Of a stretch of DNA of 64,000 nt, positions 51,408-61,213 are shown piece by piece; positions within the stretch are counted from its first letter, which is position 1; every line of letters starts with the position of its first letter. The translations under genes and the position numbers were made by a program. Origin of the DNA: Thalassobius sp965218685. GTDB taxonomy: Bacteria; Pseudomonadota; Alphaproteobacteria; Rhodobacterales; Rhodobacteraceae. The notes under the pieces are model-generated. The model had not been told where the DNA came from and did not search any database. It saw nothing but the letters and a program-made list of their open reading frames with translations. The stretch spans positions 1-64,000 of the forward strand of contig NZ_OZ244657.1 in the NCBI RefSeq assembly GCF_965218685.1, in the 5' to 3' direction.

Positions 51408-52015
51408 AGGCGGCGTATCTTTCCGTTCACGTTGAATTCGGCCTGCAAACCGGGCTCTGGGGCGACTTCGAACCGTACCCGCGCGTCCTGCAGCACCGGG
51501 GTCAGCTGGGCGGACAACGCCTTGGCCTGCGGATGGCTGATCGTCAGCCGCACAAGACGCGCGCCCGTGGGAGTCAGCGCAGGCGCCGGGTGACGACTTT
51601 GCCATTCGATCAAGGCGGGGCTGGTGTCATCATGGGGCAACCGGCCATCCTGTGGCACCGCCATTTTCCAACGCAGGTCGCCGCGCTGCAGCTGAACCGG
51701 CGCCCCCGAGCCCGCCGGCATCAGGGGTAAATCCTCAGCCATGTTCGCGCTGCGACAAATCCAGTTATGCAGACAGGGCGCATCATCAAATTCATCCAGA
51801 CGGAACCATCGCGGCTCTGCGGGTGGTGACGCATCCGGGTCGATCGAGATCACCTCGAGGTACAGCCCATCCTCAAGCCCGGCCAGCAGGTTATGCGTGC
51901 CATAGCGCGCATGCCGCCCGCCCGGTTGCAGAGTGACGCCCAAAGCGTTTTCGACATGGGTCCGCCCCTCTTCCAATGTCCGCGCTGCCACCGCCAGATG
52001 ATCCAGTTCCAACAT
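51404..52015 (-). CDS. Glyoxalase-like (VOC) domain protein
   Basis: The 203-residue protein starts LELDHLAVAARTLEEGRTHVENALGV, with the His and the layout of the glyoxalase_3-like domain. Its function is unknown. It forms one unit with the GNAT gene. Confidence 0.85.
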   Translation of the reverse strand: MLELDHLAVAARTLEEGRTHVENALGVTLQPGGRHARYGTHNLLAGLEDGLYLEVISIDPDASPPAEPRWFRLDEFDDAPCLHNWICRSANMAEDLPLMPAGSGAPVQLQRGDLRWKMAVPQDGRLPHDDTSPALIEWQSRHPAPALTPTGARLVRLTISHPQAKALSAQLTPVLQDARVRFEVAPEPGLQAEFNVNGKIRRL

Positions 52016-52442
52016 GCATTTGTCCCCCGTTTAAAGCAGCCGTCCTGCCCTGCCTTCACCGCCATCCCAAGCAGTTTCCCCATATCTGGCACCAAAGGAC
52101 ATTTCAGCGGCCCTGTTAACCAAAAATACCTTACCCCGAGAACGGAACAGCTGATTTGCAGCAAAATCAGACGCGCCGAAGGCATGATTTTCTACTTAAT
52201 AGCAATAAAATCCTTATCTTAGGCAGTCCTCCCCCAACCCCACCGCGAAAGCCAAATACTTGATCAAATAGTAGACTTTGCTCACATCCTATGGTTTTCT
52301 GTTAAGGCTTTTTACACAGTTCGGCGTGTTTTGATCGCTGCTGGGCGGATCCGTTTTCAGGTTTTTCCAAGCCATTTTCCGCCCGTAGCCAAAACAACCG
52401 AAAAGTTTAGTCATTACTTAGTCATTATATGGGGACACCAAA
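52016..52442. other. AT-rich intergenic region before the collar-protein pair
   Basis: These 427 bases are clearly richer in A/T than the genes. I see no gene. Right before the first collar gene TTAGTCATTA occurs twice (52407-52416 and 52418-52427), one base apart, so 11 bp in phase. This looks like a binding site or a promoter element. The first gene's ATG follows ATGGGG. Confidence 0.5.
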
Positions 52443-53087
52443 ATGAAGGCTTTTAAATTGACCAAAACCGTTGCCGCTGCCGTTCTGGCGCTTGGCGCGG
52501 CGGTCATTTCGACACCTAATCAAGCACAAGCGCAATCCGAACCTTTTATAGGGCAAATCAGCGTTTTCGGCTTTACCTTCTGCCCGCGCGGCTGGGCCGC
52601 AGCGGATGGTACGCTGTTGGCGATCAACTCGAACCAAGCGTTGTTCTCGCTGTATGGCACCTATTACGGCGGCGATGGGCGCACCACGTTTGCGCTGCCC
52701 GATCTGCGCGGCCGTTCGATAGTCCACCAGGGAACCGGCGCTGGCCTGAGCCCCTATTCAATTGGTCAGCGTGGCGGCACTGAAACGCATACCATGTCCG
52801 TGACCGAGATGCCCTCGCACAACCACATGGTTAACGCGAACAACGGCGCAAACGGCTTTGCAGATCGCTTGGGACCGGGCAACGATTTCCTGGGCAGCCC
52901 CAGCTATAACGACCCGACCAACCCCGCCGAGGACATCTATATCTATTCCGACCAGGCCCCGAACCAGCAAATGGATCCGCGCATGATCGCGAATACAGGC
53001 GGCGGGCTGTCCTTTAACATCCGTGATCCGTATCTGGCGCTGACCGTTTGCGTTGCGCTCGAAGGTATTTTCCCGTCGCGCTCGTAA
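52443..53087 (+). CDS. Exported phage-tail-collar domain protein, copy 1
   Basis: The 214-residue protein has a Sec signal (cleaved after AQA, near 30) and then a tail-collar domain (EPFIGQISVFGFTFCPRGW, then YGGDGRTTFALPDLRGRSIVHQ, GQRGGTETHTMSVTEMPSHNHMV). Such 'microcystin-dependent protein'-type domains form trimeric fibres in phages, but here the protein is exported and no phage gene is near. Two cysteines (FCPRG and VCVAL) could form a disulphide. It is followed by a second copy after 54 bases. Confidence 0.88.
   Translation: MKAFKLTKTVAAAVLALGAAVISTPNQAQAQSEPFIGQISVFGFTFCPRGWAAADGTLLAINSNQALFSLYGTYYGGDGRTTFALPDLRGRSIVHQGTGAGLSPYSIGQRGGTETHTMSVTEMPSHNHMVNANNGANGFADRLGPGNDFLGSPSYNDPTNPAEDIYIYSDQAPNQQMDPRMIANTGGGLSFNIRDPYLALTVCVALEGIFPSRS
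52786..52963 (+). repeat. Identical 178-bp block, copy 1 (with 53488-53665)
   Basis: This block is base-for-base the same as 53488-53665, exactly 702 bp later, also at silent positions. It encodes most of the variable centre of the collar domain (HTMSVTEMPSHNHMV through SDQAPN). The flanks differ much more. Confidence 0.95.
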
Positions 53088-53141
53088 CTGCGCGACTTGG
53101 CAATCACTGGACCTCACGACGCTATTTCAAGGAACACATCT

Positions 53142-53789
53142 ATGAAGAAATTCTTCAAACTCACTAACCTGATGGCAGCGGCCACTCTGGCAATCTCTGC
53201 AACGTTGACCGCCACGCCACAACAGGCCAAGGCGCAATCCGAACCATTTATCGGCCAACTCATGGTTTTTGGCGGCAACTTCTGCCCGCGCAACTGGGCT
53301 GCTGCCGATGGTCAACTATTGGCGATCTCAAGCAACACCGCACTGTTCTCGCTTATTGGGACAATTTACGGCGGCGATGGACGCACCACCTTTGCGCTGC
53401 CCGATCTGCGCGGCCGTTCGATGGTCCACGAGGGAACCGGCCCTGGCCTGAGCAATATCAGACTTGGCCAGCGTGGCGGCGTTGAATCGCATACCATGTC
53501 CGTGACCGAGATGCCCTCGCACAACCACATGGTTAACGCGAACAACGGCGCAAACGGCTTTGCAGATCGCTTGGGACCGGGCAACGATTTCCTGGGCAGC
53601 CCCAGCTATAACGACCCGACCAACCCCGCCGAGGACATCTATATCTATTCCGACCAGGCCCCGAATGTGCAGATGGATCCGCGCATGATCGCGAATACGG
53701 GCGGCGGTCAGCCCTTTAATATCCGTGATCCGTATCTGGCAACAACGGTCTGCATCGCGCTTTATGGGCTCTACCCGTCGCGCCCGTAA
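53142..53789 (+). CDS. Exported phage-tail-collar domain protein, copy 2
   Basis: The 215-residue paralogue of the upstream gene has its own Sec signal (cleaved after AKA), the same domain and the same two cysteine positions (FCPRN, VCIAL). The signal peptide and first collar part are diverged, but the central 178 bp are identical to copy 1, which points to gene conversion. The start follows AAGGAA. A strong terminator follows, so both are one transcript. Confidence 0.9.
   Translation: MKKFFKLTNLMAAATLAISATLTATPQQAKAQSEPFIGQLMVFGGNFCPRNWAAADGQLLAISSNTALFSLIGTIYGGDGRTTFALPDLRGRSMVHEGTGPGLSNIRLGQRGGVESHTMSVTEMPSHNHMVNANNGANGFADRLGPGNDFLGSPSYNDPTNPAEDIYIYSDQAPNVQMDPRMIANTGGGQPFNIRDPYLATTVCIALYGLYPSRP
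53488..53665 (+). repeat. Identical 178-bp block, copy 2 (with 52786-52963)
   Basis: Second member of the pair described at 52786-52963. Confidence 0.95.
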
Positions 53790-53815
53790 AACCGCGCCGA
53801 AACGTACCTTTCTCA

Positions 53816-53854
53816 CGAAAAACCGGGGGCCAATTGGCCCCCGGTTCTTTCTTC
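53816..53854. terminator. Bidirectional terminator between collar pair and mutase
   Basis: A perfect 26-bp palindrome (arms AACCGGGGGCC, centre AATT, 53821-53846) has CTTTCTT on the right and, for the minus strand, TTTTTC on the left. It can end both the collar genes and the methylmalonyl-CoA mutase gene. Confidence 0.9.
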
Positions 53855-53871
53855 AGGACTGAACTTGCAGA

Positions 53872-56001
<2,130 letters not shown>

Positions 56002-56153
56002 GAGCGTGTCCTTCTTTCGCTTCCGCCCCTTGGGCGGTCATTCTGGCTGTTAGTGCCGTGTCTGCCCCACCCAGATGGCCGGGGATGAATTTGGTGTGTT
56101 TTGTGGTCGCAATCGGCGCAAGGCTTCCTATATCATTGAGAACAGGAGGGCCC

Positions 56154-56600
56154 ATGCTGACGCGTTTACTGTTTGGAATCACTTTGCTTTTGGCCGCGCC
56201 CGCGCTGGCCGAAGAGGTCGTACCCGATACGCCCACGCTGACAGTCATCGAGGATGCCGAGGTCACGCTGGACCAGTTCCAGTGGACCGCGCGGCCCATC
56301 GTGGTGTTTGCCGACGCCAAGGCCGATCCGCGTTTCGACGAACAGATGCGGTTCCTTGAAGCGGACATTCCCGGCTTGCTGGAACGCGACGTGGTCGTTT
56401 TGATCGATACCGATCCGCGCGGCAAATCCCCGCTGCGCCAGGCGTTGCGCCCGCGCGGCTTCATGCTGGCGCTGATCGACAAGGACGGCGACGTAAAGCT
56501 GCGCAAACCTGCCCCCTGGACCGTCCGCGAGATCACGCGGTCCATCGACAAATGGCCATCGCGGCAGCAAGAGATCAAGGTCGACCTGGGCAAGGAATAG
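56154..56600 (+). CDS. Exported DUF4174 protein
   Basis: The 148-residue protein has a Sec signal (MLTRLLFGITLLLAAPALA) and a DUF4174 domain, a thioredoxin-like fold without the CxxC (QFQWTARPIVVFADAKADPR, then RPRGFMLALIDKDGDVKLRKP). Function is unknown. AGGAGGG precedes the ATG at 56154. Confidence 0.85.
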   Translation: MLTRLLFGITLLLAAPALAEEVVPDTPTLTVIEDAEVTLDQFQWTARPIVVFADAKADPRFDEQMRFLEADIPGLLERDVVVLIDTDPRGKSPLRQALRPRGFMLALIDKDGDVKLRKPAPWTVREITRSIDKWPSRQQEIKVDLGKE

Positions 56601-56607
56601 GGGTGCA

Positions 56608-57126
56608 TCACACATCCCCCCGCGAAAAATAAACCCGCTGTGCCGCCCTGTCGACGATCGCCAGCGTATTGCCGTCGCGCTGGAAAATCAGGATGCCGCC
56701 CTTGGCCTGCAAAGCCGTCAGATAGGCAGCCCGCCAATCATCCTTCAGACAATCGCGCGCGCCCAGCCCCGAGGCTAGAACGGCGTTGCCAACGCTCATA
56801 TCCATCGAGTTGATTTGAGCCGAGATGTCAGACGGGCTCAGGTCCGGTGTCTGAAAACTGGCCGTGCCAACCTGCTTAAGCAGGCTCAGCCCCTCGCGGA
56901 TGGTGACGGCGTGGGGCGCAGTGGATTTCACCTCGGCCGAGGCAAGCTCGAACACGCCCGCCGTGCAGCCAAATTGTGATGCAAAGTGCAACGTGGCGCC
57001 AATATCGACCCATTTGTCGACCTGGGCGCGCACGTCTGTTTCTTTGTCCTGAGCGCAGCCCGCCAAGGTGGCCAGAGCCAAGGCTCCGGCCAGTATGGAC
57101 AGGGGGATGGGCTGCGCCATGGCCAT
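56608..57126 (-). CDS. Lipoprotein of the pccA unit, unknown function
   Basis: The 172-residue protein has a lipobox (LAGC, near residue 24). The body holds two more cysteines (QFGCTAG and ARDCLKD). It starts 3 bases after the pccA stop and so is coupled to it. No family is recognised. The start may be the second ATG, two codons later. Confidence 0.78.
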   Translation of the reverse strand: MAMAQPIPLSILAGALALATLAGCAQDKETDVRAQVDKWVDIGATLHFASQFGCTAGVFELASAEVKSTAPHAVTIREGLSLLKQVGTASFQTPDLSPSDISAQINSMDMSVGNAVLASGLGARDCLKDDWRAAYLTALQAKGGILIFQRDGNTLAIVDRAAQRVYFSRGDV

Positions 57127-57129
57127 GGG

Positions 57130-59178
57130 TTATTCGAACTCCATGATCACTTCGTCGACGGCCAGGCTGTCGCCCGCGCCAGCGTTGATCTTGGAGACGG
57201 TGCCCTTCTTCTCGGCGCGCAGGATGTTTTCCATCTTCATCGCTTCGATGGTGCACAGGGCCTGGCCCTCTTGGACTTCGTCGCCAACCTCGACGTCGAT
57301 TTTCACCACCAGACCCGGCATCGGGCACAGCAGCATTTTCGAGGTATCGGGCGGCAGTTTTTCCGGCATCAGCTGGGCCAGTTCGGCCTGACGCGGGCTG
57401 CGCACGCGGACCTTCAGATCTGCGCCACGGCTGCGGATGCGGAACCCTTGGGTGATCTTGTCCACTTTCAGCACCAGGCCGTCATCCTCGCCCAGGGCGA
57501 TGGTGGCCAGGCTGTCGCCCGGGGTCCAGTCGCTGGAAACACGAAGCGCGGTACCATCGGCAAAGCTGACGGTCGAGCCAGCCTGATCCGCGTCGATGCT
57601 GACCGGGAATTCCTTGTCCTGCAGCGACACAACCCAGTCCGAGCCTACGTGGCGTTCGTGGTTGTCCATCCGGCCCGACACACGGGTGCGGCGGATTTCG
57701 GCAACGCGGTGCATTGCGGCGGCCGAGGCTGCGATCTTGCGCAGGGTGTCCTCGGGCAGTTCAACGCCCTCGAACCCTTCGGGATACTGTTCTTCGATGA
57801 AGGCGGTGGTCATGTCACCTGCGATAAAGATCGGGTGATCCATCACTGCGCTGACAAAGGGCAGATTGTGGCCGATGCCTTCCAGCTCGAAGCTGTCCAG
57901 CGCGTTGCGCATCGCCTCGATCGCCTGGTCGCGGGTGGGCGCCCAGGTACACAGTTTGGCGATCATCGGGTCATAGTACATGCTGATCTCGCCGCCTTCA
58001 TAGACGCCGGTATCGTTCCGCACTGCGGTGGCGCCTTCGGTGGCATCATCGGCCCATTTGCCGTTGATCTGCATCGGGCCAGCGGCCACCTCGGCCGGGG
58101 GGCGATAGCGGGTCAGACGCCCGATCGAGGGCAGGAAGTTCCGATAGGGATCTTCGGCGTAAACGCGGTTCTCGATGGCCCAGCCGTTCAGCTGCACGTC
58201 GTCCTGAGTAATGCTCAGCGGCTCGCCATTGGCGACGCGGATCATCTGTTCCACAAGGTCAACACCGGTGATCAGCTCGGTCACAGGGTGTTCCACCTGC
58301 AGACGCGTGTTCATTTCCAGGAAGTAGAAGTTTTTCTGACCATCGACGATGAATTCCACGGTGCCTGCGCTGGTGTAGCCAACGGCCTGCGCCAGTGCGA
58401 CGGCCTGTTCGCCCATCGCCTTACGCGTGGCTTCGTCCAGGAAGGGGCTGGGGGCCTCTTCGACAACTTTCTGGTTCCGGCGCTGGATCGAGCATTCGCG
58501 CTCGCCCAGGTACACACCATTGCCATGGGCGTCGCACAGAACCTGAATTTCGATGTGACGGGGCTGGGTCACGAATTTCTCGATAAAGATACGGTCATCG
58601 CCGAACGAGTTCGCGGCTTCGTTCTTGGACGACTGGAACCCTTCGCGGCATTCGTCATCGTTCCAGGCGATCCGCATGCCCTTACCGCCGCCACCGGCCG
58701 AGGCTTTGATCATCACCGGATAGCCGATCTCATTCGAGATTTTCACGGCCTCTTCGGCATCTTCGATCAGGCCCATGTAACCGGGCACGGTGCTGACGTT
58801 GGCCTCTTGGGCGATCTTCTTCGAGGTGATCTTGTCACCCATCGACACGATCGCACCCTTGGGCGGGCCAACAAAGGCAACACCGGCGTCTTCCAGGGCC
58901 TCGGCGAACTTGCTGTTTTCCGACAAGAAGCCATAGCCCGGATGCACGGCCTCGGCGCCCGATTGCTTGATCGCGTCCATCACCTTGTCGATCACGATAT
59001 AGGACTGGTTGGCGGGCGGCGGGCCGATATGCACAGCCTCGTCGGCCATCTGCACATGCAGCGCCTGTTTATCTGCGTCCGAGTAGATGGCTACGGTTTT
59101 GATACCCATCTTCCGGGCGGTCTTGATCACCCGGCAAGCGATCTCGCCCCGGTTTGCAATCAGGATCTTATTGAACAT
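57130..59178 (-). CDS. pccA: Propionyl-CoA carboxylase alpha subunit
   Basis: The biotin-carrying subunit carboxylates biotin for the conversion of propionyl-CoA to (S)-methylmalonyl-CoA. The 682-residue protein shows the biotin carboxylase domain (MFNKILIANRGEIACRVIKT, KASAGGGGKGMRIA), a linker BT domain and the biotinyl domain with EAMKMEN (Lys648). GGAAGG precedes the ATG. pccB lies 2 kb upstream with several small genes between. Confidence 0.97.
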   Translation of the reverse strand: MFNKILIANRGEIACRVIKTARKMGIKTVAIYSDADKQALHVQMADEAVHIGPPPANQSYIVIDKVMDAIKQSGAEAVHPGYGFLSENSKFAEALEDAGVAFVGPPKGAIVSMGDKITSKKIAQEANVSTVPGYMGLIEDAEEAVKISNEIGYPVMIKASAGGGGKGMRIAWNDDECREGFQSSKNEAANSFGDDRIFIEKFVTQPRHIEIQVLCDAHGNGVYLGERECSIQRRNQKVVEEAPSPFLDEATRKAMGEQAVALAQAVGYTSAGTVEFIVDGQKNFYFLEMNTRLQVEHPVTELITGVDLVEQMIRVANGEPLSITQDDVQLNGWAIENRVYAEDPYRNFLPSIGRLTRYRPPAEVAAGPMQINGKWADDATEGATAVRNDTGVYEGGEISMYYDPMIAKLCTWAPTRDQAIEAMRNALDSFELEGIGHNLPFVSAVMDHPIFIAGDMTTAFIEEQYPEGFEGVELPEDTLRKIAASAAAMHRVAEIRRTRVSGRMDNHERHVGSDWVVSLQDKEFPVSIDADQAGSTVSFADGTALRVSSDWTPGDSLATIALGEDDGLVLKVDKITQGFRIRSRGADLKVRVRSPRQAELAQLMPEKLPPDTSKMLLCPMPGLVVKIDVEVGDEVQEGQALCTIEAMKMENILRAEKKGTVSKINAGAGDSLAVDEVIMEFE

Positions 59179-59442
59179 TTATCGTCCCTTCCGGTCTTGG
59201 CCCCGTTTGTGTCCAAGGGGCAATGGCAGTGAAATCCCCGATCCGGCGGCGCACCGCTGCGGGGATCTGGGTCTGGTTGGGCTGACGGGCAGCCGGCCGG
59301 CCTTGCGCGGGCAAGGGTCGGCGAAAACTGTGGGGGATGGTGCACGGGGCACCAAAAAAGACGGGCGGGCAAGCCAAATTATGGCTGCGCCGCCCAACAG
59401 GGGAAGGGTAACGGTAAAGACAAATCGTCCGAACCCGCTCAT
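59179..59442 (-). CDS. Doubtful 87-residue membrane peptide upstream of pccA
   Basis: The frame has one membrane helix near its start (FVFTVTLPLLGGAAIIWLA) and GGAGA ahead of the ATG, but a Pro/Arg-rich end that reads like non-coding DNA. Its TAA stop lies directly before the pccA ATG (TAAATG), in the same frame. Another frame (from 59575) covers the same stretch. Either may be real; 390 bases here have no certain gene. Confidence 0.33.
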   Translation of the reverse strand: MSGFGRFVFTVTLPLLGGAAIIWLARPSFLVPRAPSPTVFADPCPRKAGRLPVSPTRPRSPQRCAAGSGISLPLPLGHKRGQDRKGR

Positions 59443-59568
59443 CTCGGGTCTCCACTACACGTTCCACGTTGGGGTAATCGCCACGCACTTCCAAGCGGCC
59501 AAGCGTTCGCGCGCCCATTTGGGCCGCTTCCCGCTCAATCTTCTTAGGGTTGCGCGAAAACATGCCGA

Positions 59569-59925
59569 TCACCATTCGACTTCTTCAAAAGCCTCGGGGA
59601 ACGAGGCGCGGGCGACGGCCTCGTCGATGACCAGCATCGCGTCATAGCTTGCCGGGTCAAAGGGCTCTTCTGCGGGGAGGACTTCGCGGCCAAAAAGCCA
59701 GCTCAGGCGGCCTGCATCCAGGTTGCCACGCTCGAATGGCTGGTCCCCGAAGTGCTGCCACAACGCCGCCATAAAGGCCACGTCCGCGCGCCGGTCGGCG
59801 GGGCGACGGTCGCGAAAACGTTCGCGCTTGGTCAGCGGGGTCACGCCTTTGGGATTGGCGCGGCGGATGGTGAACTGAAAATCGGTGCTGGGCATGCGCC
59901 CAGGGAATCCTCGGTGCTTCAGCAT
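59569..59925 (-). CDS. Hypothetical soluble protein
   Basis: The 118-residue protein is charged and soluble (FRDRRPADRRADVAFMAALWQHFGDQ, then SYDAMLVIDEAVARASFPEAFEE). No family is recognised. GGGAGA precedes the ATG. The place between pccB and pccA is a common site for small Roseobacter genes. Confidence 0.7.
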   Translation of the reverse strand: MLKHRGFPGRMPSTDFQFTIRRANPKGVTPLTKRERFRDRRPADRRADVAFMAALWQHFGDQPFERGNLDAGRLSWLFGREVLPAEEPFDPASYDAMLVIDEAVARASFPEAFEEVEW

Positions 59926-60003
59926 GGGGTCTCTCCCAGGCCGGAACCGAGGCGAATCAGGCCGGGCGCAGAGGCCCAGCCTGTTTGCGTCAGGGACAGG
60001 CCC

Positions 60004-60144
60004 TTATTTGTATTTGCCGGTAAAGACTGGTTCTGCGCTGATGGGCTCGGGTTCGACGACCACGAACTCTTCTTGCGGCTGTGCGCAAGCAGCCAGGAAG
60101 GACGCGGCGCAAAGGGCCACGACGATCTGGAATTTCTTCGACAT
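60004..60144 (-). CDS. 46-residue small lipoprotein
   Basis: The frame has a lipoprotein signal (MSKKFQIVVALCAASFLAAC, lipobox LAAC, Cys20) and a short acidic, Pro-rich mature part ending FTGKYK. AGGAG lies 6 bases before the ATG. A GC hairpin without T-run (60170-60187) lies upstream. It resembles the many tiny envelope lipoproteins of this group. Confidence 0.8.
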   Translation of the reverse strand: MSKKFQIVVALCAASFLAACAQPQEEFVVVEPEPISAEPVFTGKYK

Positions 60145-60352
60145 TTGCTACTCCTGTAATCTTGGTGCGCGGGGGTTTGGTCCCCCGACTGCCTCATGCA
60201 TGATTTACGGGCGGCACAGGTGCCACCGGAGCGAAGCATAGCCGATTTGGCTGCAAATAGGTATCGCCCGCGCAGGCCAGCACGGGTTTGTGGCGCGAAA
60301 GCCTCAAATCGGTGATTGGGTGAAGTTCGATCCGCAACATATTGTGGGTACA

Positions 60353-60778
60353 TCAGAAAACCTCCCAGATGCAGGAGCCGTTTTCGATGCGGAAAGCCTC
60401 GAAATACTGGACAACCGAAGGGGCAGTGGCGCCGAATTCCAGCGGCTTTTCGGCCATCGAGATGATGACTTGCGCCACATCCTGACCCGCGGCCACCAGG
60501 GTCGGCACAGCCACTTGGGCGCACAGAACGGGGAAGTCTTGCTCGACCTGGGCAAAGCCCACGCCCTGCGCCAGGGCCGGCGCAACAAAGCGGAAACGGG
60601 CCTGACCCGTTCCATCCGGCAGCGTATCGACAAAGTATTCCTGAAGCGCCACAGACAAGCCCGAAGGCAAATCTTGATAGGAGGGCACGGCGGGGGCCTC
60701 CTCTTGCACGCCCGCCGTGGCCGCAGACGCCAGAAGGCACCCTCCAAACGCGGCTAATATCTTGGTTGCGCTACTCAT
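60353..60778 (-). CDS. Exported DUF6497-like protein
   Basis: The 141-residue protein has a Sec signal (cleaved after ATA, near residue 22) and a soluble domain with one central and one C-terminal cysteine (FPVLCAQVA and NGSCIWEVF), probably linked by a disulphide. The ending FEAFRIENGSCIWE fits DUF6497, from memory. It overlaps the upstream gene by 8 bases. Confidence 0.78.
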   Translation of the reverse strand: MSSATKILAAFGGCLLASAATAGVQEEAPAVPSYQDLPSGLSVALQEYFVDTLPDGTGQARFRFVAPALAQGVGFAQVEQDFPVLCAQVAVPTLVAAGQDVAQVIISMAEKPLEFGATAPSVVQYFEAFRIENGSCIWEVF

Positions 60779-61124
60779 AGCAGAACTTCCCGGCGTATGT
60801 CACCCAGCGAATAGCATTCTTCCGATCCGCCAGCATTTCGCGCAATTTATCTTCACTCTTTCCCTTGGGGAAAGGCATGCGATCCATACGCCCCCCCGCG
60901 GTAACGTGCAGCATGTCGCCGGCGTCCTCGACGCGCACGACAGGGGAAAATCCACGCAGGTTTTGCAGCAAACGCCACATGTCCTGCCGGATCTGAGTAG
61001 CCAGACGGAGCTTGCCGCAACGCGGCAGCGTCACCTGCGCCGAGAAATCAAAGCGCACAGGCAGGGAACGCGCCAAGGTCAGCGCGCCCTCGTCCCGTTG
61101 GATATGCCACTTTGATCGGCTCAC
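60771..61124 (-). CDS. Conserved hypothetical protein of the pcc cluster
   Basis: The 117-residue soluble protein is basic (SRSKWHIQRDEGALTLARSLPVRFDF, then KLRLATQIRQDMWRLLQNLRGFSPVV). I chose GTG at 61124 because AAAGGA lies 5 bases before it. No named family is recognised. It overlaps the DUF6497-like gene. Confidence 0.75.
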   Translation of the reverse strand: MSRSKWHIQRDEGALTLARSLPVRFDFSAQVTLPRCGKLRLATQIRQDMWRLLQNLRGFSPVVRVEDAGDMLHVTAGGRMDRMPFPKGKSEDKLREMLADRKNAIRWVTYAGKFCYE

Positions 61125-61213
61125 GTCCGTCCTTTCGAAACCTGTCCAAGGCCACACCCAATCGAGTGTGACGCGTGGAAAATGCGGGGGCTATGGCGCC
61201 CCCACCCTGTCCA

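Noticed and set aside
52251..52267. TTGATCAA as an FNR site
   Set aside because: The half-sites are not separated by four bases.
52443..53789. Prophage remnant at the tail-collar genes
   Set aside because: Both proteins have export signals, and no other phage gene, integrase or attachment repeat is near.
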